Shown here piece by piece: positions 53,670-63,357 of a DNA stretch of 64,000 nt; position 1 is the first letter of the stretch; every line of letters begins with the position of its first letter. Origin of the DNA: Plasmodiophora brassicae. Lineage: Eukaryota; Endomyxa: Phytomyxea; Phytomyxea; Plasmodiophorida. The DNA lies in assembly GCA_036867785.1 (NCBI GenBank), contig CP145427.1, positions 1-64,000 of the forward strand. Direction: 5' to 3'. A model generated the notes under the pieces. It was not told where the DNA came from. It was given only the letters and a program-made list of their open reading frames with translations, and made no database searches. The position numbers and the translations under genes were made by a program.

Positions 53670-54750
53670 TCAGGTACGAAAGAAGGCAACTGTAAAAACA
53701 TTTGACAGTAACCGACCTGGCCGAATCCGGTACCGACAGTAAAAAAGAACATGACAATTTCCCCAAATTCGTTGGTCGCCTGAACAAACAACTGATTTAG
53801 AAGTGCTACGTGGACGCTCTGAGTTTACAACCTGAAACAAACTGTCGAAGATGCGATGCCCAGCAAGTTCATCGACGAAGCATATCAAGAACGTGACCTC
53901 CATCATGCGACGTACAATGCGCTCTGCGGTTATTATATGCCAAAGGAAACCGTGTGAAAAATCGTATGCAAGAGAAGATGCTGATCGGCGAAGTGCATCG
54001 ACAGTTATGTAAGCCTTCTGAAGAAAGGTCTGATGGCGGAATACAGATGCCAAAACGGGGCCTTCTCGTCCACGACACTGGGATCGAACTTTTCAGGCCG
54101 CCAAGAGTCACCGAAGAAAGCGGTTTCCTTTGGCATATAGTAACCGCAGAGCGCATTGTACGTCGCACGAAGGAGGCCACGTCGTTCTTGATATGAGGTC
54201 GACATTCGAAATAATGTCACAAACCTTGGAGGCGGGAAGCTGGGTCTTCTTCCGACACGATCTCTTTCGAGGCTGTTTATCGGGGCCTCGTTTACCATTA
54301 CATCCATTCTTGACAGCACCCGTGCCTGCACCGAGGACGCCCCGCCCATTTGGAAGCGTCAGCCGTAGATAAAGGAAAGACCGTTCTGCGAGGCGCAGGT
54401 CGCCAACCGTAGTAGCAGTCTCGAACTTGCGATAGTACGCGTCGCGTTTGTCTGTAACATGCAGATCGACAGGGTCCGGAATGTGACGTGTGCGACATTC
54501 CTGGACAACCTGCTCCAGCGTGGTCGCATTGGTGACGTCAAGGCTGAGGAAGCACGCTCCAATCCAGAATGGTATCGAAATTCTTCAGGAATACAAACGT
54601 GAACTTGATACCAGGTCCGCTGGAGACGCCTGCGAGGCCACAGCAATCGGTTTCGACACTGCAAGTACAAGATGTCGAACAACATTACTTTCGATGCATG
54701 TCCGCAATCAGAAACACGATCATAACAAGAGCATCACACAGGGATAGTAG
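53670..54750 (-). pseudogene. Unrecognised gene relic rearranged by an inverted duplication
   Basis: Minus-strand coding-like text runs from about 54530 (TTLEQVVQECRTRHIPDPVD; DKRDAYYRKFETATTVGDLR; YLRLTLPNGRG) through STSYQERRGLLRATYNALCG and FGDSWRPEKFDPSVVDEKAP to about 54005. It is then interrupted by the inverted arm of repeat F. Upstream pieces are in other frames with no clear splice sites. I do not recognise the family. Confidence 0.35.
53881..54195. repeat. Inverted repeat F: about 72-bp arms, 168-bp spacer
   Basis: 53881-53952 and 54121-54195 are reverse complements with a few substitutions and small indels. The geometry, one coding arm plus an inverted copy across a short spacer, matches repeats A and E. 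Confidence 0.92.
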
Positions 54751-55377
54751 AGACAGAGCACTCCGACGATCATAAGCGTCGCGACAGACGTCGCCATACC
54801 CCTCCTCTACAACCACCACCGATCAGATCGACTCACTTGGCCACGCGGGGTCCGTGAACCCCCCAAATCGGGATTAATCCGACTACCTATGTATGTAGGT
54901 CGAACGTGCAGGTTGGACGAACATCGCATTAGGGCTGATCCCATATAAGACAAGCAGTCTACTCCGCGGCGCACTCCGCAGGCTGCAGAGCGACCGCACA
55001 TCCAGTTCATGGCGGAGGCGCTCCGTCGACGATGCCTGCGTCCCCGCCATGAATTACGTCGGTCGATGTGCTGTCCTGGAGTACATTACCGGCCTATCGT
55101 ATGCGTTCCAAAAAGCCGTTCCAGCATGAATTCTTCAGTTGCTGGATTGGAAGAAAGAGCGCTAGATCACCCTTTTAATGGCAGTCATCACTAAAAACAC
55201 GCCGCCTTGGTTTTGAGTTGCACCAATGTAATTGACCGATTAGACGGTAGACCCGGAGGCATAGCTACGTCGGCCGACGACAAGACGCGAATCTTGCCAT
55301 CGACTACCGTACCCGGCCTCGCCCTGCAGGACAATAGGTGATAGAATACACATTGCATTGGGCTTGTATTCGATGCA
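54751..55377. other. Intergenic region with 50-bp repeat copy 2
   Basis: 54895-54944 is identical to 49913-49962. Otherwise no gene is recognised. The right part is the 3' flank of NOP58. Confidence 0.6.
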
Positions 55378-57011
55378 TTACGCATCGGCATTCTTGGACT
55401 TCTTTTTCGTCTTCTTCTTTTCTTTGCCATCCTTCTTCGACTTCTTCGTTACCGGCTGCTCTTCTTCGCCATTGGCCTCCGCCTCCGCCTTTCGCTTCTT
55501 CTTCTCCTTCTTGTCCTCGGCACCCTTGGACTTCGTCGTCGGCGCCTTCTCGGGTTCCGCGTCAGCGGCAGTAGGCGCTTCAGTCATGACGATATCAGCA
55601 GCCGGGTTGTATGCCCTGCCCGCATCCTTAGCCTTGACGTACTTCTCCTGCTTCCTGCTGTCCTTGCCGTTGCCACTGAGCGTGTGCATGCGACCGGCCT
55701 CCAACGACCGCAACCGGGCCTCAACCTTCTCCCTGTTCGCAAACCCGATCGTGACACCCTCTGCGTCGCCGAGCGCATCGACACGAGCAGCCAGAGACGT
55801 CTTCCCGGCCAGGACACGCGAGATCTTGCCCTTGTGCTTCGGCGCGCTCTGTCCCACCAGACTCGCGTGATAGATCAGACCGTACTTGGGCGTGTCATGT
55901 TTCGTTTTCAGCGCCCGGAACAGAGCCTGCAACAGTACCATTAGCGGCCAGAACCTGTAGCAGTCGATGGATGACGCGTACCTTCTCAGCTCCCAGGATC
56001 TGGACCGTAGAAGCGGGAGCCTTGGCGAGGTTGATCAGGGAGCCAGCGTGGGCGATCAGACGGGCGCCGACGAGCTCGCCGACCATGACGGTGAGGTTCG
56101 GGGCGATGGCCGCCATGCGGTTCTTGAGGTAGTCGTAGAGCGAGGCACGGTACTCGGCGATGGAGACGACCTGGTCGCACAGCGAGTGGATGTGCGTGAT
56201 ATCATCCACCGACACTTCTGTGCCCATCGACACCTCCGCTGCTTCCTTCACTTCGGTCTCCGTCTCCTCGTCCAAGATATCCGACAGGTCCATCGCTGCC
56301 GCGTTGGAGCGAATACCCATCTTCCGAACAACCTGGTGCCCTCATCATAAGAACGTGAGGCGATACGAAACGGGTGACGTACGGTACCTTTGCGTAAACG
56401 ATGGTGTCGGGAACGATCTTGGCCATTTCCGGGAAGTGCCAGCCGTACCATTCGCGGACACGCATGGCGTACGTGTTCAGCTCCTTGTCGAGCTCGTCGA
56501 GCAGGGCGATGGCCTGGATGATCATCGTGTCGACCTTATCGGGCGAGAACTTGATCTTGTGTCGGGACAGCGAGTGCGACAGACCCAGTGTCATCGTGCG
56601 AAGCTCCGCGTCGGGCATACCGGTCAGGAGCGACGACAACTGGGAACGAATCCCACGGTACAGCTGCTGTGCCATGGAGTCGCACAGGCACTGGATGCCG
56701 AGCTTGTCCTTGATGGCGGCGCCTAGCGACGGGTCCGCAACGACGAGGGTATCGCTGACGTTCTTCTTAACGATCACCTTCTTCAGGAACGACTTCAAGT
56801 TCTTGTTCAGCGTTCCATCGCAGAGCGCCGTGGCGGCCTCCAGCGCCTCGTTCGTGTCAGTAAACTTCGAGAACGCCTGGAACGTGACGAACTTCTTCGC
56901 ACGGTCCTCATCCTCGAAGTACTCGTGGATGGAGTCCACCTTCGCGAGCTTGTTGTCCTTCAGCGTCTTGAACAGCGCATACCCGGCCGGCGTCTCATAG
57001 AGGACCAGCAT
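55378..57011 (-). CDS. NOP58: NOP58, box C/D snoRNP core protein
   Basis: NOP58 is a core protein of box C/D snoRNPs that guide 2'-O-methylation of rRNA in the nucleolus. Exons 57011-56388, 56332-55982 and 55926-55378 join to 507 residues across two 55-bp introns with GTACxG donors. The start is [20 protein letters not shown], the canonical N-terminus. The central NOSIC region includes [21 protein letters not shown] and [16 protein letters not shown]. The Nop domain shows [40 protein letters not shown] and [15 protein letters not shown]. The C-terminal tail is the usual Lys/Glu-rich KKxE-type nucleolar tail. The length matches yeast Nop58 (511). Confidence 0.97.
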
Positions 57012-57893
57012 CGCGTCCAGCGCTGCTGCTGCAGAGAATGACTTCCTGTCACGCAACTCCGCAACTCCGCCACGGACTCCGCGAGCCCTGCTCGTATAGA
57101 CCGTACAGTGGCCCGCACATATCCGGCACCGTCGAACAGTAGGCATACCTATCCATTCGTACATATCCTGGTTGTGCTCAACGTGCCAGCCCGGCAGGAT
57201 GCAGAACGAGTTGGTCCCGAAACCACATGTGGGCAACGTGTTGTAATTCACCAGTTCTCGCCCATCCGCTGGCCAAACGCGTTCGTAAATGGCAGGGTCG
57301 ACAGCGCGGCGCCTAATGTGACCCCTGTGGCGACCGGTAGGCAGCACCGGGCGCGTCGTCTGTATCTGCAGGCCGCACGATCCATGGCATCGGCAGCGTT
57401 CCCCGAAGCGCCACACTCTTGTACATGCCCGTTTTCTTTCAACGCAGGCCAGTCGCCGCGATGTATCTGGCACTTTGGCGCATATCGTTTCATCGCGAAC
57501 GTCCTTCCGGGCGTTGCCTCCTGTATCGACGTCGACGTCGGCCTACGTCCTGGTCGACGTCATATCAGCCCGGTCGCCCTGCCCTGGTCATTGTCATTGC
57601 CAGCGTGGGTGACACGCTGCCCGAATGATACCGACCAGCTGATCAGGCCGTATCGAGGTTCGCGTCGTCGGTGTCCGCGACTGCAGGCGCACCTGTCGCG
57701 CACCGGTGATACTCGTCCATGGTACGCATCGTCGACAGCGACAACGACCGTTTGTAATGGTCGGGTAGACGCCGCCAGCGATGCTCTGGCCGGTTCCTTG
57801 AGCGGGGCCGGGCCGGTACGTGGGGTGGGTGGGCCACATTCATTTTGCTTTATATTATCGTTGGCGTGTGGCGGCGTGGTCCGTTCGTGGGCA
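57012..57893. promoter_or_regulatory. Divergent intergenic region between NOP58 and the CBS-domain gene
   Basis: About 880 bp lie between divergent start codons. No gene is seen. A TATA-like TTTATATTA at about 57849-57857 lies some 40 bp before the CBS-gene ATG. Open frames on both strands have no family resemblance. Confidence 0.45.
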
Positions 57894-58935
57894 ATGTCGG
57901 CCAAGCATGCCGCGTTCGGGCCGCTGGACGCGCTCCTGCAGCGGACCGTGTCGGAGGCGATCCCGGCCGACCGGAAGATCGCGACGCTGCACCAGTTCTC
58001 GACGGTGAAGGCGGCGATCGAGCTGTTCATGACGAACCGCGTCCTGTCGGCGCCAGTGACGCGCCCGCACAAATCCATCGACAACGCCATGGAATGGATC
58101 GGGATCGTGTCCTACCACGACCTGCTGCGGTACCTGTCCGCCCAGGCGGACCCGCGCGCCTTCCTGGCCTCCACCATGGCCGATGTCATGGCGTTCGCCG
58201 CGTCGCCACCGCTGCAGATCGAATCGCGCAGCCACATCATCGACGCCATCGAGTTCCTGTCATCGGTCGGTCGCCTGCACCGCTGCATTGTCACTGGGCA
58301 CCCGGGATCCTCCCCGTCGTACAGCGTCGTGTCCCAGTCCGATATCAACCGGTTCGTCTCGTCGCACCTGTACGACGCTGCCGACCTGGCGCCGTTCGCG
58401 AACACGCAACTCGCCGACCTAGGTAGCAATGGCTGTCGCGCGTTCTCGCCACGTTTACCTAACGGCGGCCGCCAGGGTTCGCCTCCAAGTCGCCGTGTCA
58501 CGTCAAGGCCAGTCAGACGCTGAAGGACGCGATCAACATCATGGCGCAGAAGAGCGTATCCTGTCTTGCGATTGTCGACGGCGACCAGCACCTCGTTGGC
58601 AATTTCTCGCCATCCGACCTTCGTGGCATCGGTATGGCCCGGCCCGTCCATCCCTGTCTTGCGCGTCGTCGCGCTGAGCGCTGGCAGGCACCGAGATCAT
58701 TGACCTGCTGAACGTCAAGATCGTCGACGTGCTGAAGGCGCGGTCGCCGGAATCGCTGAAGCCCGTATCCGTATCGGCGACGGAGACGATCGGCGTACTG
58801 ATGGCGCGCATGGCGAATACACACCTGCACCACATCTGGCTGCAGGCGCCGAGCGGCAAGCCGGATGGCCTCGTCACACTAACGGACATCATGAACGTCC
58901 TGCTGAAGTTCGACCCATCGCCCGTCAAAGAGTAA
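57894..58935 (+). CDS. CBS-domain protein (two Bateman pairs, AMPK-gamma/CBSX-like)
   Basis: CBS pairs bind adenine nucleotides or similar ligands and regulate partners such as SNF1/AMPK. Exons 57894-58422, 58476-58631 and 58688-58935 join in frame to 310 residues. CBS 1 includes ATLHQFSTVKAAIELFMTNR and WIGIVSYHDLLRYL. CBS 2 has SHIIDAIEFLSSVGRLHRCI and YSVVSQSDINRFV. CBS 3 has KASQTLKDAINIMAQKSVSC and LVGNFSPSDLRGI. CBS 4 has VSATETIGVLMARMANTHLH and LVTLTDIMNVLLK. Each ends in the usual S/T-x-x-D helix start. Four repeats fit a gamma-type sensor, but no kinase-binding part is visible, so the partner is uncertain. Confidence 0.88.
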
Positions 58936-59106
58936 TTAACTCGGTTCGCGTATCGTCGGCGGCGTTCACCGTTGCGTGTTTGCTGCGGGTTCACGTAGGC
59001 CAGGGGCAGGGAGATGGATGGGCGAGATATTTCCGTTCAGGGCGCGTGTGACGATCGGTCTCGTGCCCCTTGCAGGCACGACCGCGGTAGTCGAGCAGGT
59101 CGTACG

Positions 59107-59824
59107 ATGGCCGTCGAGTCGGACCCTGCTAGCCTGGAAGCGCATGCGGATCCTCCTCCGACGGCCCCAGCGGGGTTCGTCAGCGGGTACCTCCGGAAGC
59201 TAGCCGGGGCACACCGGGACAGCCCTGCACCCGCCCCATGGCAGCATACGGCGTACTCCACAGCCATCGCGATCGTATCGCTCGTCGTCGTCTTCAACAT
59301 CAACCGGGAGTCGCTGGATAACCTCCAGGACGTCGAGCTGCTGCTGGGGTCGTTCGGCGCCAGCTCCGTCCTGGTGTACCATGCGATCGAGTCGCCCATG
59401 GCTCAGCCGATGAACGTCGTCGCGGGGCATGCCCGTAGGCGATGTCTGATCTTCCGACAACGACTGGTTCTGACCGCTGCGCGTAGTGTCCGCTGTGGTC
59501 GGTGTGGCGATCGCAATGGTCGTGCCCGAGTCGATGCTATGGCTGGCGGGTCCCGTGTCGGTCGGCCTGGCGATCGCCGTCATGGCGCTGACGAACACGA
59601 CGCATCCGCCAGGGGGCGCCACCGCACTGACGGCCGTCATCGGCAGTGACCACCTGCGTTCCCTGGGGTTCTACTACGTCCTGCAACCTGTCCTCACCGG
59701 CGCCGTCGCCATGGTCATCTGCGCCGTCCTGCTCAATAACCTTCACCCGCAGCGACAGTATCCGTTGTACTGGGTCAATCAGGTGCGCCGGCAGCGAACC
59801 GACGGTTCACAAGGCAAAGCATAA
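59107..59824 (+). CDS. HPP-family membrane protein, copy 1
   Basis: Exons 59107-59434 and 59487-59824 (52-bp intron) give 221 residues; an in-frame ATG at 59014 would add 31. The HPP family is a four-to-five-helix membrane family, with a plastid nitrite transporter among plant members. Signature: ELLLGSFGASSVLVYHAIES, PMAQPMNVVAGH, LSAVVGVAIAMVVPES, MALTNTTHPPGGATALTAVI (the THPPGGATA block) and YYVLQPVLTGAVAMVICAVL then LNNLHPQRQYP. The substrate is unknown. It opens a 2-kb tandem duplication, and the small membrane protein gene follows in opposite orientation. Confidence 0.9.
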
Positions 59825-60365
59825 ACCATACGAGGCCGACGTGGTCACCCCCGCGCAGGCCTGTGTCTGCGGCCAATAACGTTCCGATGGGGGCGAGCGC
59901 ACCATGGTGCATAACTGGACGAGATATCTTCTTGTGCGCGCGAGTACGTGGCGATCGATCGCGTGCCGCGCATGAGAGACGAAAGATGGTTCTCCTCGCC
60001 CTTTGTCTATGGACATTGCCTCATGTCGCTGTAGTTGCGTACGAATCCTGATCGGGCGCCGGTGATCACACTGTGCCCTGGGCAGGTGAAGGCCCTCTCT
60101 ACGGAAAGGCTCTTGTCCTGGACGTCGGTCGCAACGGGCCCTGTGATGACAGCCTTAGTATGCAGGCCCGAGATCAGGGGGGTCTGCCCTGACGTTGGTC
60201 ACCAATGGTGGCCATGGAATACGAGTCTCAGGACGAAGGACGCATTCGCTGCCTGGCCCTGGCCAGGCAACAGCTGAATGTTACTCGGGAAGTGCAAATC
60301 CAGCAATCGCATATTATGGCATTGCGATAGTAGCACTTCCTGCGACGGCAGACCAGCTCCACAGT
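59825..60365. other. Convergent intergenic region, unit 1 of duplication
   Basis: No gene seen. Parts (AGACGAAAGATGGTTCTCCTC; GCCCTTTGTCTATGGACATTG) recur in unit 2 near 62050-62100. Confidence 0.5.
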
Positions 60366-60743
60366 TTATTCCTTATTGCCGCCAGGAAGCATGTTCTGCA
60401 GCCTGCCGAGAACGCCGGCGCCGCCCTGTGGTTCATGGCGCGACATCGCGTCCGTGTACTCCTTCCCGAGTTCATCAATCTTGTCCTGGTCTTTGGAGGA
60501 CATGTTCTTGATCTTGTCCGCATCGTATTTCTCTTGCCATGCCCCGTAGTCCTTCTTGATCGCTTCCAGCTCCGGCTTGTCGTCCGCCTTGACATTCTTG
60601 GCACGCTGCACGATGTCTTCCAGTTCCTTGACGGCCGGTGTCGTCGTCCTCAACGCGAAGTAGAGTCCAACACCGAGACCGGTCAGGACCAGCACCGACA
60701 CCACGACGGCAATGATGATCTTGTGGTTCTTGGACATGGCCAT
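60366..60743 (-). CDS. Small single-pass membrane protein, copy 1
   Basis: An intronless frame of 125 residues starts MAMSKNHKIIIAVVVSVLVL and continues TGLGVGLYFAL: a short basic N-terminus and one membrane helix, either an uncleaved anchor or a signal. The rest is a charged, probably helical domain (ELEDIVQRAKNVKADDKPEL; KKDYGAWQEKYDADKIKNMS) ending LGRLQNMLPGGNKE. It is kept open in two tandem copies and decayed in a third. No family recognised. Confidence 0.75.
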   Translation of the reverse strand: MAMSKNHKIIIAVVVSVLVLTGLGVGLYFALRTTTPAVKELEDIVQRAKNVKADDKPELEAIKKDYGAWQEKYDADKIKNMSSKDQDKIDELGKEYTDAMSRHEPQGGAGVLGRLQNMLPGGNKE

Positions 60744-61297
60744 GATTTACAGTGTCCCCGATTCGAGTATGCGTTGATAGTTGGCGTTTAGGCGGCTTCT
60801 GGCAAATAGGCGACAAATCAGTCTGGCGTCCGGGCAGGTGTTCCGACCGGCGTCGTCGATCCCGGCGTCCCTGGATTGATCCACAGGAAGCGATGGTCGT
60901 CGATCAGATTAATCCGCGTAGACCCGCCGGTCAATCATGCAACGGGGATCGCTGGTTCGCGATCGATCGTCCGAGGGTGGTGCGCTGGATCCAGCGCCCG
61001 CGTCAAGCACCACCGCGCCCAGGAAGGCGCGGACATGACCCAGGGTCGACGACGCGTCCGGAATAAACAGGGTGAACCGTGGTGGTCGGTCTCTGTACCC
61101 GACAATCGGGGTTCCAAGCCCCAGAGGCGGCCCCTTGGTCAACTCGTGGCGGTGGCGACAGCGCCGCTCACAACGCGACTTCCGAACCCTTCGGTCAGGG
61201 GCGTCGGGGCAGTGCAACGGAACGTGAACCAGCGTTGACACAATCAGTGTAGGGTCGAGGAAATTCTGTATGATTATAAAGGAATAAACAAGCTAGG
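60744..61297. other. Flank of small membrane protein gene, unit 1
   Basis: The sequence is conserved between units (AAATAGGCGACAAATCAGTC; GCTGGTTCGCGATCGATCGT). A minus-strand frame (TLFIPDASSTLGHVRAFLGA) is open in both units, but this may only reflect recent duplication. It holds the promoter of the small gene. Confidence 0.45.
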
Positions 61298-62017
61298 TTG
61301 CATACGGCGTACTCCACAGCCATCGCATTCGTGTCGCTCGTCGTCGTCTTCAACATCAACCGGGAGTCACTGGATAACCTCCAGGACGTCGAGTTGCTGC
61401 TGGGGTCGTTTGGCGCCAGCTCCGTCCTGGTGTACCATGCGATCGAGTCGCCCATGGCTCAGCCGACGAACGTCGTCGCGGGGCATGCTCGTAGGCGATG
61501 TCTGATCTTCCGACAACGACTGGTTCTGACCGCTGCGCGTAGCGTCCGCTGCGGTCGGTGTGGCGATCACGATGGTCGTGCCCGAGTCAATGTTATGGCT
61601 GGCGGGTCCCGTATCGGTCGGCCTGGCGATCGCCGTCATATCCTAGGGCGCACGTGTACGCCGCATGCGGTTCCGCTGGACGTGGTAACGTTCAATGACA
61701 GTTCGTGTTCAGTGTCAGGCCTGGTTGGGGTCGCGGTGGCGAAAGCCTCGCCTGAATCCGCGATCTGGCTGTCGGGTCCTGCGACTATCGGGGCCACGAT
61801 CGCCCTGATGGCACTGACGGGGACAACCCATCCACCGGCGAGGGCGACGGCGCTGACGGCTGTGATTGGGAGCCATCACGTGCGGTCTCTCGGATTCTAC
61901 TACGTCCTGCAACCCGTCCTAATCAGCGCCTGCACCTTGGTCGTCTGTCCCATACTGCTGAATAACCTCCACCCGCAACGACAGTACCCGTCCTACTGGA
62001 TCAACTGCATCCGATGA
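61298..62017 (+). pseudogene. HPP-family membrane protein, copy 2: 5'-truncated, with two alternative second exons
   Basis: Exon-1 sequence from HTAYSTAIAFVSLVVVFNIN to PMAQPTNVVAGH is nearly identical to copy 1, with the same GTAGGC donor at 61491. The N-terminal 47 residues and start codon are missing (duplication break near 59248/61300). Two second exons follow. Exon 2a (acceptor at 61542) resembles copy 1 but stops early. Exon 2b (61713-62017, acceptor TGTTCAG) is more diverged, complete, and joins in the same phase (GHA|LSGLVGVAVAKASPES ... THPPARATALTAVI ... LNNLHPQRQYPSYW). Splicing to 2b would give a full membrane core. An upstream exon might supply a start. Confidence 0.7.
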
Positions 62018-62424
62018 TGAAGCGACACGGGGACGTTCGCGTCGATACACATAAGAGGCGAAAGATGGTTCTCCTCGCCCTTTGTCTATGGACATTGCAT
62101 TGTGTCGCTGTAATGGCGTACGAACCCTGATCGGGCGCCGATGGTGACATTGTGCCCTGGTCAGGTGAATGCCCGCTCGACGACAAGGCTCTTGTCGTGG
62201 ACGGCGGTCGCAACGGCCCCCGTTATGACAGCCTTCGTATGCAGGGCCGAGATCAAGGGGGTCTGCGCTGACAAATGGAATACGAATCACAGGACGGCGG
62301 ACGCATTCACTGCCTGGCCAGGTGCGACTCAACAGCGAATCGTTTCCGGTAAGTGCAAATCCAGCAATCGCGTTATTATGGCATTGCGATAGTGGTACTT
62401 CCTGCGAAGGCAGACCAGCCCGGT
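62018..62424. other. Convergent intergenic region, unit 2 of duplication
   Basis: Homologous to 59825-60365 with indels. No gene seen. Confidence 0.5.
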
Positions 62425-62808
62425 TTATTCATCCTGCTTGCCGACACCAATCATGTTCTGCAGCCTGCCAAGAACGCCGGCGTCGTCGCCGCCCTGTGGT
62501 TCATGACGCGGCATTGCGGCTGCGTACTCCTTCCTGAGTTCATCAATCTTGTCCTGGTCTTTGGAGGACATGTTCTTGAATTTGTCCTCATCGTATTTCT
62601 CTTGCCATGCCCCGTAGTCCTTCTTGATCGCTTCCAGCCCCGGCTTGTCGTCCGCCTTGACATTCTTGGCACGCTGCACGATGTCCTCCATTTCCTTGAC
62701 GGCCGGGGTCGGCCTCAACGCGAAGTAGAGCCCAACACCGAGACCGGTCAGGACCAGCACCGACACCACGACGGCAATGATGATCTTGTGGTTCTTGGAC
62801 ATGGCCAT
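62425..62808 (-). CDS. Small single-pass membrane protein, copy 2
   Basis: A frame of 127 residues, about 90 percent identical to copy 1: the same MAMSKNHKIIIAVVVSVLVL start and charged helical domain, with RPTPAVKEMEDIV replacing RTTTPAVKELEDIV and the end NMIGVGKQDE. Indels between the copies near the membrane exit and C-terminus keep the frame, which suggests the protein is under selection. Confidence 0.75.
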   Translation of the reverse strand: MAMSKNHKIIIAVVVSVLVLTGLGVGLYFALRPTPAVKEMEDIVQRAKNVKADDKPGLEAIKKDYGAWQEKYDEDKFKNMSSKDQDKIDELRKEYAAAMPRHEPQGGDDAGVLGRLQNMIGVGKQDE

Positions 62809-63357
62809 GTTTTACAGTGTTCCCGATTCGAGTACTGCTGATAGAAGGCTTGTGCGTTGATAGTTGGCGTTTAGGCGGCTTCTGGCAAATAGGCGACAAA
62901 TCAGTCTGGCGTCCGGGCAGGTGTTCCGACCGGCTTCGTCGATCCCGGCGTCCCAGGTGATTGATCCACAGGAAGCGATGGTCGTCGATCAGATTAATCC
63001 GCGTAGACCCACCGGTCAATCATGCAATGGGGATCGCTGGTTCGCGATCGATCGTCCGAGGGTGGTGCGCTGGATCCAGCGCCCGCGTCAAGCACCACCG
63101 CGCCCAGGAAGGCGCGGGCATGACCCAGGGTCGACGACACGTCCGGAATAAACAGGGTGCACTGTGGTAGTCGTCTCTGTAGCCGGGCAATCGGGTTCCC
63201 ATCATCCCCAGAGGCGCGGGCCCTTGTCAACTCGTGGTTGTGAGCGGCAGCGGGCCGTCTGGGCGGTGCAACGGAACGTGAACCAGCATTGACACAATTC
63301 GGGAAGTGTCTAGGGTGGTTTAGAGGTATGACGTCGTCGTCGTCGTCGACGGGGACG

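Larger units (their letters stand above)
59248..63290. repeat. 2-kb tandem duplication (HPP gene plus small membrane protein gene)
   Basis: Unit 1 is about 59248-61240 and unit 2 about 61300-63290. The left break falls inside HPP exon 1 (CATACGGCGTACTCCACAGC in both). The right edge is near GTGCAACGGAACGTGAACCA in both. Identity is high over the exons and lower between genes. Unit 2 carries a second HPP exon 2 not present in unit 1. Confidence 0.9.

Noticed and set aside
54005-54685. Crinkler-type effector call for the relic with a VGDL motif
   Set aside because: Only one short motif resembles the ubiquitin-like N-terminus. No LxLFLAK-like motif or downstream domain was found.
60909-61241. 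Separate gene on the minus strand shared by both duplication units
   Set aside because: The conserved frame is explained by recent duplication. It lacks domain features, and the upstream parts differ between units.
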